Counted from the stretch's first letter, positions 43,605-56,778 are shown. The stretch is 64,000 nucleotides of DNA from Nilaparvata lugens (GCF_014356525.2 NC_052507.1:3199992-3263991), one strand, 5' to 3'. Notes: generated by a model from the letters alone, not told the origin. Made by a program: numbers and translations.

Positions 43605-44165
43605 ATGAAAACTTTTTGTGTAGTTGGGAGTTGATATTGTGGTAATTATTCATATTGAATGGAAAAGACTAAGAAATTGTCAAAAAACCACAGATTTATT
43701 GATACAAAAAACTTTTTGTGTAGTTGAGATTTGATATTGTGGTAATTATTCATATTGAATGAAGAAGACTAAGAAATTGTCAAAAACCACAGATTTATTG
43801 ATACTTAGAAAGACCGGTTTCGGTTATTAAATCATTGTCAATCTCTGTTTAAATTGCAAAAAACCACAGATTTATTGATACTTAGAAAGACCGGTTTCTG
43901 TTATTACAACATTATCAATCTTATTGATAATCTTATTGATATCTCGTTATTAGAGATTATCAGAGATTGACAATGGTGTAATAACCGAAACCGGTCTTTC
44001 TAAGTATCAATGAATCTGTGGTTTTTTGCAATTTCTTTTCTTTTTCATTCAATAAGAATAATTACCAACAATGTCAACTTCTCAACTACACAAAAATTTT
44101 TTATCAATAAATCTGTGGTTTTTTTGGCAATTTCTTAGTCTTTTTCATTCAATGTTTCATAAAAA
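43605..44165. repeat. FB-4b clustered arms (five partial units, two orientations)
   Basis: 'tttgtgtagttg(a)ga', 'ccacagatttattgata' and 'gaccggtttcggtt' recur on the plus strand (43612, 43710, 43850) and inversely (43975-44160). This is a multi-arm foldback cluster. Confidence 0.7.
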
Positions 44166-44424
44166 TGTCAATCTATTTTATTACTCATATAGATTACATC
44201 AGTGCTTCCCGTGTAACCAATGCTCACAGTCTATCTTTTCACAATAGAACCACTACAATTAATATAGGGGAGCATCAACATAATAATCATGGCAAACTCT
44301 GGAAAAGTGCTCCAAGATGAAACCAATAAATCAAGTTCTAGCGAGAAAGAGATGCTGTGGGGAACTCAATTACAGTGAAACAATTCCAGCGTTCATGTCG
44401 AATCACCTCTACTCATTCAGTTAT

Positions 44425-44635
44425 CACTGAGAGAAAGACGGAGAGAGAGAGAGATATATATATATAAAGAGAGAGAGAGAGAGAGAGAGAGAGATATAGA
44501 GTTAGAAAGAGACAGGGAATGATATAGAAACTTTGAGAGAGATGGAAAGAGAGAGTGAGTGATATAGATAGAGACTGAGAGGGAGATAAAATAGAGGGAA
44601 AGAGAGGGACAGGTGAAGTGAGGAAGAAAGGGAGA
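44425..44635. repeat. GA-rich simple sequence
   Basis: (GA)n runs with a TATATATA interruption at 44456. Confidence 0.8.
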
Positions 44636-45590
44636 GATTGATTGATTGATTGAGTACTTTATTTATGTAGATTACAATATATACTGACTTATACAATAGC
44701 TTACAATGCAGCAAAGTTTTAGATGAATTTTCATAACATAGACTAAGAAAATAATAATTGAACTGTATAATGATATGAAAAAAAGGTATTCGGAATAACT
44801 ATACAAGATAATATTGTAATGCATCTACATAAACTGGCAGAGCCTTGGACATATCAATGTCTATTCTTCGGAAAAAATATTCAAAATATACTTCCCACTA
44901 ACTCTCTACCAACACGTTAATTTCATTTATCCAACTAAGAATTCATTTATAAATGAAAATATTGTAAAATGTTTAATTAATATGAAAATTTGAGAATGGA
45001 AAAAAACATAAAATTGACAAAGTAAAATAATTATATAGGTAGATAAGATCAAATCATTGATTAATAAAATGGAGTAGGCTGAAAGTAGATCAGGGTAATC
45101 AACTTCCAGTAATATACAGCAATATGCAGTGAATAATTAAAATAGCATGAGTTTATATAATATATATCATATACAATTTATTCTATAACAGGTTTATAGG
45201 TTTGTATTGGTGGGATGGGTGAGGGATGGTTGTCATGTGATCGTTCTAGGGCTGGACAGTTTCAGTCATTTGTTTCAAAAGATGTTTTTTTAAAGTCAGG
45301 ATGAAGCTCGCTCGGCTCTCGAAGGACCTTATAGAAACAGGAAGTGCATTCCATGCACGGCAGGCACTGACCAAGAAGGATTTTGTGAAAATTTAATAGT
45401 GGTTCGTTGGTTGGGTATCCTTAAAGTACTTTCTCCGGTTCTAGTATGAGAAGCATTTATCCTCCTACCTTCAGAAAAAAAATTGAAATCATCTTTAAAA
45501 TAGTTCGGATTTCCGTATTTTAAGATACCTCGAACAAGCTTAACTATTCGGAAACGTCTTTGATCGTGAAGCTTCAATGTTTCTCTCTCT
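44636..45590 (-). pseudogene. 5'-truncated LINE: ORF2 C-terminus, 3' UTR and (AATC)n tail
   Basis: On the minus strand, 45577-45329 encodes a typical ORF2 C-terminal segment of a non-LTR retrotransposon (ILKYGNPNYFKDDFNFF, then TRTGESTLRIPNQRTT). The family pattern ending in a Trp-Asn-Ser/Ala-Leu-Pro motif continues in a second frame (CRAWNALPVSIRS), so there is a frameshift near 45380. A 3' UTR of about 550 bp follows, ending AATAAA then (AATC)n at 44650-44636. The same 3' UTR at 2808-3345 and 45874-46150 identifies those as tails of the same LINE. Confidence 0.75.
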
Positions 45591-45873
45591 TCAAGAGAGA
45601 GAGAGAGTGAGTGATAAAGTGACTATGTGAGAGCTAGGGAAAAGGGAAAGCAAGAGACAGGTCGATAGAGGAGAGAAGTAGAAAGAGAGGAAGAGAGGGA
45701 AAGAAAGGAACAGGGAGTGATTTAGAGACTGTGAGAGAGAGTGATATAAAGACTATGAGAGTGATAGGGGTGAGAGGAAAAGGGAGACAAGTTGTGAGAG
45801 GAAGAAAGTGAGAGAGTGAGTGAGAGGGAAAGGAAGAGACGGATTGATTTAGAGACTGTGAGAGAGATGGAGG
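45590..45873. repeat. GA-rich simple sequence
   Basis: Irregular GAGAGA, GTGAGAGA and AGGGAAAG words; no gene. Confidence 0.75.
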
Positions 45874-46165
45874 GAGATTGATTGATTGATTACTTTATTT
45901 ATGTAGATTACAATATATACTGGCTCATACACTCATATACAATAACTTACAATACAGCAAAATTATAGATGAATTTACATAATATAGACTAAGAAAATAA
46001 TTATTGAACTGTATATGATATGAAAAAGCAATTTGTAATATAATAACTATAGATAATCATATTGTTATGCATCTACATAAATTGGCGGAGCTTTGGACAT
46101 ATCAATGTCCATTCTTCGGAAAGAATATTAAAAATATCCTCCCCACTACCAAAATCTCTACCAAA
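45874..46165 (-). repeat. LINE 3'-end fragment with (AATC)n tail
   Basis: Same 3' UTR as 44636-45590, shorter. Confidence 0.7.
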
Positions 46166-46225
46166 CACAGAGTTAGTGGGAAGGAGAGAGAAGAAGTACT
46201 GAGAGAGAAAAAGAGAAAGGCTGAT

Positions 46226-46500
46226 GAAGAGATTAGATTAGATTTCTTTATTTATGTATGTTACAATATTTACTGGCTTATACACTAATTTACATCAAAT
46301 GGCAGTAATGCTAATTATTCAACTAATTTTACAAAGTATAGATATGTCAATCAATGAATCAATGAAAAAATGATTAAATGCATTAGAATAACGATAATAT
46401 AAAAGTGTAATGTAACTTCATAAATCGGCGGTGTTTCAACAAATAATTATCGATTCTCTAAGAAGGATATACAATAATATCCTTCACATAAACACAACCG
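46226..46500 (-). repeat. LINE-like 3'-end fragment with (TAATC)n tail
   Basis: Matches 3548-3830 through 'ttacaatatttactggctta' and 'aaatcggcggtgtttcaaca'. Confidence 0.6.
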
Positions 46501-46559
46501 ACATGGAGAGAGAGAGAGAGAGAGTGATATGCAGACTGAGAGAGTGATAGGGGAGAGGG

Positions 46560-46740
46560 ATAGATTCAGATTCAGATTCCTCTATTCATTTGTTTAACAG
46601 GACAAAATTCAACTTACGTTCTAGCGTTACAGTAAATACCAATAGAAGTAAAATAATATGATGAATCATATTAAACTAAAGAGTTCTACTATATCATTGA
46701 GCAAGAAAAATGATGAACTATGCGTAAGTTAAGGTACTAC
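46560..46740 (-). repeat. LINE-like fragment with (GAATCT)n tail
   Basis: Minus strand ends in a GAATCT repeat after 'aagttgaattttgtcc'. Related sequence lies at about 2215-2275 on the plus strand. Confidence 0.45.
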
Positions 46741-47212
46741 TGTAATGTTTTCACATGAAACGGTGAAGTTTGTACCTTGAAAAATCCATTCTCAGAGAAG
46801 GTATCGAAGATATCCTCCCCTTCAGTACTTAACCGTAGATGAAGAATGTTGAAGAGAGACAGGTGGAGAGAGGAAAGAAGGGAGAGAGGAAGAGTGAACG
46901 AGAGACAACAAGCACTCAAAATAATTGTATTGCGGCAGACCTGACAGTAAGCTTATCGAGTTGCAATGCTCGTTTACTCCACTTTCATTGGAAACAGAGA
47001 GTAAACATTAATCTATGAAGTGTTGTAAGTACAATCAACTCGACAAGTAATATTCCACGTGGCTCATCAATTGCCATTCAAAATGCCAAATGGGCATGAA
47101 ATGAATACAATTGTTACATAAATCAGAGTGTTCATATATCATTTCTCATTGATACAGAGTCTTAATTGATACGGTGTAAGTCCTGTCAACTCAAAAAGAA
47201 TTATTTCTCCCA

Positions 47213-47549
47213 GGGCCGGTTTCCGAGCTCAGGATTCAGCTAAGTTCTAGACTTTAAACAGCTGGAGTCAGAAAATTGGCTTCCAAGTCGCAGTCCACGT
47301 TTAAATTGAATTTCGAGTAACTAGAAAATTGAACACAAAAAATAAAGAGAAAATGGTGTGGAGTTTCAGCTATCTTGAATCATTTAGGAATGTTTCATTT
47401 CGTGAAGGAAAAACTTTTTCAATTATAGAAATGAAAAAATAAAGATTATCATAAAAACTGCAACCACGCCCCGTTTTGGAAAGCCATTTTTCTGACTCCA
47501 GCTGTTTAAAGTCTAGAACTCAACTAAATCCCGAGCTCAGAAACCGGCC
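47213..47549. mobile_element. FB-5 inverted-repeat element, short copy (337 bp)
   Basis: GGGCCGGTTTCCGAGCTCAG at the left, 'ccgagctcagaaaccggcc' at the right. Both arms continue with 'agttctagactttaaacagc' or its inverse. Compare 15027-16080. Confidence 0.75.
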
Positions 47550-47715
47550 ATTAGTATTCCACTCAGTTTATGATTGACCACGTTATCAAAAGGCCACCTG
47601 GACATGAAATGAATACTATTGTTCCTTATGAGAGTGTTCACATATCATTTCTCATTGATATAGAGTGTTAATTTATACAGTGTGAGTCCTGTCAACACAA
47701 AAAGAAATATTTCTC

Positions 47716-47872
47716 TAAAACACTATTTTTGACAACATTTTCTCCATTTTAGCCGCCATCTTGAATTGCATTTGATCGAAATTGTTCGTGTCGGATCCTT
47801 ATATTGTAAGGACCTTAAGTTCCAAATTTCAAGTCATTCCGTTAATTGGGAGATGAGATATCGTGTACAAAG

Positions 47873-47948
<76 letters not shown>

Positions 47949-47988
47949 CACACACACACACACACCACACACACACACCACACACACA

Positions 47989-48036
<48 letters not shown>

Positions 48037-48164
48037 CAATACCCAAAAACCACTTTTTTGGCCTCAGGGGACCTTGAAACGTATAGAAATTTAGAAATTG
48101 GGGTACCTTAATTTTTTTCGGAAAGCAATACTTTCCTTAGCTATGGTAACAGGGGAAGGAAAGT
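47716..48164 (-). repeat. CA-rep family, copy C (truncated)
   Basis: Inverse copy lacking the distal 'ggtgtggcgcac' end. It has the CA microsatellite (47876-48033) and the terminal hairpin 'actttccttagctatggtaa' with 'aggggaaggaaagt'. Confidence 0.7.
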
Positions 48165-48169
48165 AAAAA

Positions 48170-48345
48170 GTTTTAAGATATTAGGATAGGCCTATAACCA
48201 TCCTCGGTTAAGAGTCAATATGCGAAATTCTAAGTTAATTAGTCCAGTAGTTCAAACGCGATGATGGGTGAATTTCTTATTTTTCGTGAATCTCCTATCC
48301 CGTACGTGTATGAAGCCAACTCTTTCCTTCATCATAGATTAATCA
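48170..48345 (+). repeat. Family H fragment
   Basis: 'aggcctataaccatcctcgg' to 'cgtacgtgtatgaag'. Confidence 0.55.
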
Positions 48346-48675
48346 GCTGTCGAGTAGATTATCAATTGTATGCAATGTCGCATGCAATTGACAACTAATA
48401 ATACAATAATACTAACAATACAAGTAATATAGTATTCCATCTCGTTCTCGTTATTACAGACATTTGTATGTCTGGTAGGAAATTATAACTTTTGATGATA
48501 GATTGTCTCAACAGATGATTATGATTAATATTGTCGATAAGTCAACCCAATCAAACATTGACCGTTTTCATACTGATATCTGGTGGACACGACACGACAC
48601 AACAGAATTTACTCCAATGTATTATATAAGAGGAGGCTGTTTTTATAGCTGCATGATGTCTACTGTTCACAGGAG
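48346..48675 (+). repeat. Partial Hel-A 3' half
   Basis: Contains 'atcagctgtcgagtagatta', 'gcaatgtcgcatgcaattga', 'cgttttcatactgatatct' and 'gatgtctactgttcacagg', the 3' portion of the long Hel-A form at 55089-55548. The open frame across it is a by-product. Confidence 0.5.
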
Positions 48676-49330
48676 AAGGAATTTCCTCCATAGTCCAATA
48701 TTATTGTGAAGAAATTACCATAGAATTATTAATGAGAAAAACATGATGTTCCATAGACTGCTCCTATTCCAAGTTGAAATTCCTATTCTAAGTTGGAATT
48801 TGAAATTAATTATTGTTTCACATAGTTGGTAAAGCGTTTTAGCTTGTGATAAGTAGAACGTGTTGATATGTAGATGCGAACGTGTGATTTATCACGTTAA
48901 CTAGCTAGAGTAACAAGGCAATGTTATGATTCACTTCATGCTCCATACAGACTTCAGTGGATTAGTTTTTGTTCTGGGAATCAACTACTCAAAATAGAAT
49001 CACATAAATACTCTTTGAATCAGAGAGCTTTGTGATTTTACAAACATAGAGTTCCGTCATACAGTAATTTAGAATCAATACAATATTAATATAAGTTCCA
49101 TTCCATAGTCTATTCAATATAAATCCTATCACAGCTCATTTGTTACACTGCTGAATCAGTCCAGTACACCTCGCATTGGATTTACCATCACAGATGTAAC
49201 TGTTTTGATTAGTCTCTGGTAACATTCGCGTGATTGATAAGCTACTACTTGTGATAGCAGTTGTAATGACGTTGCTATTATTATTAGTTTACTAATTATG
49301 AATTCATTCTGAATAATTCACCTATACGAA

Positions 49331-49430
49331 NNNNNNNNNNNNNNNNNNNNNNNNNNNNNNNNNNNNNNNNNNNNNNNNNNNNNNNNNNNNNNNNNNNNNN
49401 NNNNNNNNNNNNNNNNNNNNNNNNNNNNNN
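49331..49430. other. Assembly gap (100 N)
   Basis: Exactly 100 undetermined bases at the edge of a satellite array. Round size suggests a placeholder, so the true length is unknown. Confidence 0.95.
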
Positions 49431-50870
49431 ACAGTATTGGAAGAAGAAAGCTCTCACATCAGTATAGAACTGCCTCCAAGTAAATATTTTTGACAAATCT
49501 ACTAGAATAATATAAACATTCGTGTGGAATGAAGAATAACAAATCCATCCATCAGCAGTATTGAAATAAGTAAGCTCTCACATCAGTATAGAACTGCCTC
49601 CAAGTAAATATTTTTGACAAATCTACTAGAATAATAGACATTCAAGTTAATTGAAGAATAACAAATCATCCATCAACAGTATTGACAGAAGTAAGCTCAC
49701 ATCAGTATAGACCTGCCTCCAAGTACATATTTATGACAATCTACGAGAATAATATTGACATTCTAGTAAAATGAAGAATAACTAATCCATCCATCAACAG
49801 TATTGAAAGAAGTAAGCTCTCACATCAGTATAGAACTGCCTCCAAGTAAATATTTTTGACAAATCTACTAGAATAATATAGACATTCGTGTAAAATGAAG
49901 AATAACAAATCCATCCATCAACAGTATTGAAAGAAGTAAGCTCTCACATCAGTACAGAACTGCCTCCAAGTAAATATTTTTGACAAATCTACTAGAATAA
50001 TATAGACATTTGTGTAAAATGAAGAATAACAAATCCATCCATCAACAGTATTGAAAGAAGTAAGCTCTCACATCAGTACAGAACTGCCTCCAAGTAAATA
50101 TTTTCGACAAATCTACTAGAATAATATAGACATTCGTGTAAAATGAAGAATAACAAATCCATCCATCAACAGTATTGAAAGAAGTAAGCTCTCACATCAG
50201 TATAGACCTGCCTCCAAGTACATATTTATGACAAATCTACGAGAATAATATTGACATTCTAGTAAAATGAAGAATAACAAATCCATCCATCAACAGTATT
50301 GAAAGAAGTAAGCTCACATCAGTATAGACCTGCCTCCAAGTACATATTTATGACAAATCTACGAAAATAATATTGACATTCTAATAAAATGAAGAATAAC
50401 AAATCCATCCATCAACAGTATTGAAAGAAGTAAGCTCACATCAGTATAGAACTGCCTCCAAGTAAATATTTTTGACAAATCTACGAAAATAATGTAGACA
50501 TTCAATTTGATTGAAGAATAACAAATCCATCAATCAACAGTATTGAAAGAAGGAAGCTTTCACATCAGTACAGAACTGCCTCCATGTAAATATTTTTGAC
50601 AAATCTACTAGAAGAATATAGACATTCATGTAAAATGAAGAATAACAAATCCATCCATAGACAGTATCTACAGAAGTGAACTCACATTAGTAGAAACCTG
50701 CCCCTACGAAAATAATATTGAAATTCACGTAAATGATGAATAACAAATCCATCCATAGACAGTATCTACAGAAGTGAACTCACATTAGTAGAAACCTGCC
50801 CCCAAATACATATATTAATTATGACAAATCTTCGTAAATAAAAAATAAAGGGCATTTGATTGAAATTCAT
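49431..50870. repeat. 121-124-bp satellite, about 12 units
   Basis: 'cagtattg' recurs at 49432, 49556, 49677, 49798, 49922, 50046, 50170, 50294, 50416 and 50538; 'cagtatct' follows at 50662 and 50760. Each unit contains 'ctgcctccaagtaaatattt' and 'gaagaataacaaatcc'. The first ten are close copies; the last two are shorter and diverged, marking the array's edge. The left edge is lost in the gap. Confidence 0.9.
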
Positions 50871-53019
50871 CCAGATTATAAAGAGATAAAAACTCTCACA
50901 CCTGCTTCTAGTTCATACTCACGAGATATGACAAATGAATAGATAAATAATCTATCAAATGGTTAATTAGGTACCAATCATAATTTGCGATATCCACAGT
51001 ATATACAGAAGAAATCAAGTTCCTTTTTATAATGACTTTCATGCACCTGGTGCTAGTACTCTCCATTCACCATAAATCCGTATTGCTTGTTTCTTTGGAT
51101 GTGATTTTCCAAACTAACCCTAACAATTATTATTTTTATTGTGTCATATTTGCATGTTTTTCTTTTCAAATGTGGGCGCACACATAGGATGTTAAAGTTG
51201 GTTTTATGTGTAGTTTATTTATAATAATTTCATTCATTCTCTGTCAGAATCTTCATCATATAATAATATGAATTTCTTGCGGATAGACTTCACTATAAAT
51301 AAAAATATATTTGGGTGTTTGAAATATTTATGTGGATACTGGTGAAAATTTATTTGGTGTAGGTCTCTATATCTACCTCTATAGTTGTATGTGAATCCGG
51401 AAAATATTTTTTTTCAGTATCTTATACGGTAAACATGTGCTACGCCGATACAAAAGTTATACATATTCATTAAAGTTGAAATATTAGCTGATTTGAACAA
51501 TGAAATTGATTCTTTCTAAAATATAAACTGTTTATACGGAATTGGCTAGATGATTGCTAATTCAACTTCCCCTCTCGTTATTCTACTTTTGTTCCAGCTT
51601 CTTAGGAGTTCATTGTACAAGCAAACTCCATTCATCCCCATTCATTGATTTCACTTCTTTCAATGCCAAAGAGTGAGTGAGAGACATAAAGCAAGAAAGA
51701 GTGAGAGAGCGTGCGAGAGGTATAGTGCGACAGAGAGTGTGTGTGTGGAAGTGCAAAAAAATCGTGAGACAAAACTATTAACTCTCTCCCGCGCACACAT
51801 AATAATATAGTGATACATACACTTACACACACTCTCTCTCTCACACACACACGCACTCTCTCTCTCTCTCTCCCTCTCTCTGTATAACTATTTATTTCCC
51901 TCACTTTCTCTGTCTCTCTTACTCTTCCTCTTTTTATCTCTCTCACTCGCTCTCTTTTTCTCTATTTGCCTATAAATAAAAAATTGTATGTTGAAAAAAG
52001 CCACTGTACCCTTTTAACATTTCTAGAATAAAATATGCATTGTGAAATAACATTAACATTATTACATTATATACAGTCTAATACTTAGTTCATTGTATGT
52101 GCTATTGGTTCAATGATCGATTTATCGTGATATCATAGATATTTTGAATAGTAAATCAGAATACAAATCAATTATTGTAATGCGGAAGTGCAATAAAATG
52201 AGGAGTCAACATTGACTGAAGACAATGAGGTGTTGAGAGGATAAGACTCTGATGCTGTCAATACCATTAGATTTCTTCCACATAGAAATACAGTGGCATC
52301 GACAATATCAACGTCTTAAACCTCCCAATTATGGAGATATACTACAACATCTCTTCCCATACAATCAAATTTCAATTAGGTGTGTTGATTATTTATGATA
52401 GCATAAAGTAATGTATTCTAAATTCTTCCGCTGAAAAAGACAGTGGGCCTAAAGACACTAAGCTTTTTGGTTCGCACGCCAAATAAATTTGAAACAAATT
52501 AACATCATGGTTTCTTGAAGAAATGTATAAAACATAGTTTGATCGACTTTTAATAATTTCATTTTATCTGTTAATGAGAAAGTTTTTCCTGGAAAAAATG
52601 TGGACCCCCATAATTTGATTTGCATGGTATTTGTTTGCATGCTTAAACCAGCCACTGCTTCATTATTTATGTTTTTTCCACAAAACAGTGCCGGTCCCAA
52701 GCCCGGATAAATAGGTGAGGGTTGAGGATATAAAAATAATTTATGTCCTCGTAAAGCAATATTACAGTTACAATATTACTTTTACTATACTACTTATACT
52801 CGTATTTCTACTACTACTAATTCTAAATGCTTTCATTCCTAACATTAGTGGCAGTTGCTTGCACAAGTTAATAGATATGCACATTTTTGTGTACACTATA
52901 TTTTTCTATGTTGAAACTATATCTGTACTAAGTAATCATTATTGTCAGAAATAATTTTCATTCAAACCCCCAATCTCATTGTGGGCATACCTGTTTAATG
53001 TCTACACGTCAACACACAT
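50871..53019. other. Non-coding, AT-rich, with CT/GA simple sequence
   Basis: No exon or RNA gene supported. Bases 51670-51960 are GAGAGA/CTCTCT low complexity, with CA runs at about 51815-51855. The 80-codon minus-strand frame at 52458-52700 has no recognised domain. Confidence 0.45.
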
Positions 53020-53590
53020 TTTCCAATTATATTTGAGAAGATATCAATACCTAATTATTGTATTTCATAATAGTCATTTGTAATTGGGAAAACATCAGAT
53101 TTATTTGAAAACAGTCAATTTTATTTGATAAGTAATCGCATGTAATTGAGAATAGTTATTTGTAATAAGAAACAGTGGAATGTAAATGAGAAGGTATCTA
53201 TTGAGAATGAGAAAACTATTTACTTGCTTCATATGTGTTCTACATTACCAACAGCAACAGCACTAATGTACATTATTTCAATGGAAAGCTATCATGTATT
53301 CTGTATTTCAATTTGTGACCTACAATAGCTGGGTTATTAATTTGTTTTCTGAATTACAACTGACATCTTCTCAATTAGAAATCATCTCTAATTAAATTGA
53401 AATGATTCTTTCAAAAATACAATTCACTATTCTAAATTACAAGAGTGATAACTTCTCAAATACAATAATTGACTGTTCTCATCCAGCCTATATCATATCT
53501 GACATTTTCTCAAATACAAATATTGTTTCCAATTACAATATTACCAATACTTCCTCAAATACAATAATTGGAGAACGTGTAGATCTGAAA
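53020..53590. repeat. Degenerate inverted repeat with internal short tandem units
   Basis: The left part (53025-53220) repeats 'tttgtaattgggaaaaca', 'atttatttgaaaacagtc' and 'aatgagaaaact'. The right part (53330-53590) holds inverse words ('ttctcaaatacaataattg', 'tccaattacaatatt'). Each arm is itself an array of 40-50-bp units. Confidence 0.5.
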
Positions 53591-54065
53591 GAGAAATATA
53601 TACTCAAGGAATATCATAATTATTTATCTGTTTTGTTGTGGTGAGAAATACTGTCACCTGCTAGGCACATTTTCTCTTATAATATTGGCACTACTGCTCA
53701 CCTAAACGTCATCAGCTGTGACACCCAGAAGTCACTGAATATCTCAGTTCTGGAGTAAAAAAAACTGGTTTGACCGGTTGAGGCGAATCCGTAACGGGAA
53801 CCTACCCTTATATCACAGCCTACAATTCTGTAATGCTACAGGGCAAAAAGTCGATCACATGGTTTTGGGTTGAACTGAAAATGCGCGAAAATTATTGTTT
53901 TAGTAGCCCACCCTAACCAAAACTCATTATAATCCCACTGAATAGTTCAGGGTCGTTTCACACCACCGTAGCGTAGCTTGAGCGACCTTTTTCGAAAAAC
54001 GTTGCTGACGTATCTCTCCTAATGTCTGTTCTTTTAATTAAAATTATTGAACAATAAGGACATAA
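53591..54065. other. Non-coding stretch
   Basis: Nothing recognised. Confidence 0.4.
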
Positions 54066-55548
54066 TTGACCGAGCGTTGTGAGGTCTAAGATTCAAGTCG
54101 ACGGTCTGGCATTTCTCTTAATGTTTAGATGTTTATATGTTGCGCATTTACGGCGAAACGCGGTAATAGATATCACGTATATACCAGGTTTTTGGAAATT
54201 TTGCATTCCAAGGATAATATAAAAGGAAAAAGGAGCCTCCTTTATACGCCAATATTAGAGTAAAAAACTGGTGTGGCGCACTCACACAACTTTCCTTGCC
54301 ATTATGAAAATTAATCACCTGACGCTAGTGTTCCCGCGCATCTCAAGTCTACTATTCAAAGATTTGAGCCAGCTGGTGACAGGGCAATAACGCTGGAGAC
54401 ATAGGAAGTCTGCTATCACTCCATAGTGAATGATTTAATAGAATCAACAGTTGCCAACAGTTTGCAATTGGATAATCAAATTTTCTCGAATTTCAAGCTT
54501 ATTTTCAATTTTAGGTGAAAATTTTGCTGAACATTAATTGTAGAGATTTTCATGCTCAATCTTTTCCAGTTGAAATTTTTCGTTTAAATTATATCTGAAG
54601 CCTGATAATTGAGAATCTAAAATCAAACTTTGCATAGATGGTGCAGTCCTCCTGAAATGTTTACGGATATGAGACTTGGGGCAGTTGATAGAGCTTATCG
54701 ATGAATATTTTAGGTATGGATTTCATCAAAATCGTTGGAGCCGTTTCCGAGAAAATCACGAAAAACCCTGTTTTTGACAACATTTTCGCCATTTTAGCTA
54801 CCATCTTGAATCGCATTTGATCGAAATTGTTCGTGTCGGATCCTTATATTGTAAGGACCTTAAGTTCCAAATTTCAAGTCATTCCGTTAATTGGGAGATG
54901 AGATATCGTGTACACAGACGCACATACACTCATACACACACACACACACATACAGACCAATACCCAAAAACCAGTTTTTTGGACTCAGGGGACCTTGAAA
55001 CGTATAGAAATTTAGAAATTGGGGTACCTTAATTTTTTTCGGAAAGCAATACTCTCCTTACCTATGGTAATAGGGCAAGGAAAGTAAAAATCAGACTGTA
55101 GAATAATTATTCATCATAAATCAGCTGCCGAGTTGATTATAAATTGCATACCATGACGCATGCAATTCAATATCTCAATGTAACTTGGTAAAAAATCATT
55201 TGCTGTGTGGACTTCAAATTGCATGCCTCATTTAGGGCAATTTTTATGCTTTATTAAATGAACGATTGATTGCTTGCAACAACGCATGCAATTAATAACT
55301 AAAATAACATAGTATTGTCTCTCGTACTTTCACTGCTTTGAACTCGGGCTGTCCTGTTGTAAGTATGTATTGAAGGAGATTAGCTTATGATGTTAGCATT
55401 TTTGATACACCAACCCCAACAGCCATTAGTCGTTTTCACACTGATATCTCGCCGACAAGACATACAGACAGGATTTACTCTGATGGTCAGTAGAAGAGGA
55501 GGATGCGGTTTATAACTACGCGAGGTCTACTGTTCACAGAACTACTAG
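54066..55548 (+). mobile_element. Hel-A Helitron-like element, copy 3 (long form), split by CA-rep copy D
   Basis: Starts TTGACCGAGCGTTGTGAGGT after A (54065), ends 'gaactaCTAG' before T (55549). CA-rep interrupts it at 54267-55084; removing that restores the usual 'ttagagtaaaaatcagact'. The 3' part is a longer version with 'cgttttcacactgatatctc' and 'gcgaggtctactgttcac', shared with 62700-63480. Confidence 0.75.
54267..55084 (-). mobile_element. CA-rep family, copy D, with target duplication
   Basis: Inverse copy from 'ctggtgtggcgcactcacac' to 'agggcaaggaaag'. TAAAAA precedes it (54261-54266) and follows it (55085-55090), while uninterrupted Hel-A has a single TAAAAAT. This proves CA-rep is a mobile unit that duplicates about 6-7 bp of A/T-rich target. 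Confidence 0.8.
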
Positions 55549-55928
55549 TAAAAATAATAGTGAGAGGAAAAAAACGTGACCTTTTCCTATTCCTCTTCCA
55601 AACTTATAAGGTTACTTCACTTATATGGGCTTCAAATTAATAAAAACAATATAAAACTTGTACCCTTTATTAAAACCTAGTCAGTTTGTCATCGTCCCGT
55701 CTTTTATCATTCGAATCTCACTATATTATAACTTATTATTTCAACTTGAAAATGACCTATTGACGAAACTAGTTGTTAGAATATTTTGAGCTTTTGATAA
55801 AGAGTGCTACAAGTTTTTATATTATTTTTTTAGATAAGGGTTTACATAGTTTATAATAGGTCAAGTCTTGTAGTTCTTCACTTCACAAAATTTTTAGTTC
55901 TAAAATAAATTATCACAGTATATTTTTA

Positions 55929-56725
55929 CTTTCCTTGCCCTATTACCATAGGTAAGGAAAGTATTGCTTTCCGAAAAAAATTAAGGTACCCCAATTTCTC
56001 AATTTCTATACGTTTCAAGGTTCCCTGAGTCCAAAAAAGTGGTTTTTGGGTATTGGTCTGTATGTGTGTGTGTGTATGAGTGTATGTGCGTCTGTGTACA
56101 CGATATCTCATCTCCCAATTATCGGAATGACTTGAAATTTGAAACTTAAGGTCCTTACACTATAAGGATCCGACACGAACATTTTCGATCAAATGCAATT
56201 CAAGATGGCGGCAAGAATGGCGAAAATGTTGTCAAAAACAGGGTTTTTCGCTATTTTCTTGAAAACGGCTTCAACGATTTTGATCAAATTCATACCTAAA
56301 ATAGTCATCGATAATCTCTATCAACTGCCACAATTCCCATATATGTAAAAATTTCAGGAGCTCCGCCCCATCAATGCAAAGTTCGATTTTAGATTCCCAA
56401 TTATCAGGCTTCAGATACAATTTAAACAGAAAATTTCAAGTGGAAAAGATTAAGCATAAAAATCTCTACAATTGATCTCTAGAATTGAAAATAAGCTCGA
56501 AATTCGAGAAAATAACATTATTCAATTGCAAACTGTTAGCAACTGTTGATTCTATTAAATCATTCACTATGAAGAGATAGCAGACTTCGTGTGTCTGCAG
56601 CGCTATTGTCCTGTTACCAGCTGGCTCAGATCTTAGAATAGTGGACTTGAGATGTGCGGGAACACTAGCGTCAGTTGATCAATTATCATAACGGCAAGGA
56701 AAGTTGTGTGAGTGCGCCACACCAG
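55929..56725 (+). mobile_element. CA-rep family, copy E, with 7-bp target duplication
   Basis: Flanked by ATTTTTA at 55922-55928 and 56726-56732. The GT tract is short (about 56060-56080), so the microsatellite length varies among copies. Confidence 0.8.
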
Positions 56726-56778
56726 ATTTTTAATTTTGATGCTTCAAACCAGTGTAGCCTTGCGTCGCATCGTTAAAG

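Noticed and set aside
49296..49496. Frame crossing the N gap
   Set aside because: Includes unknown bases; not interpretable.
52458..52700. 80-codon minus-strand frame as a gene
   Set aside because: No domain, no splice support, surrounding sequence AT-rich and non-coding.
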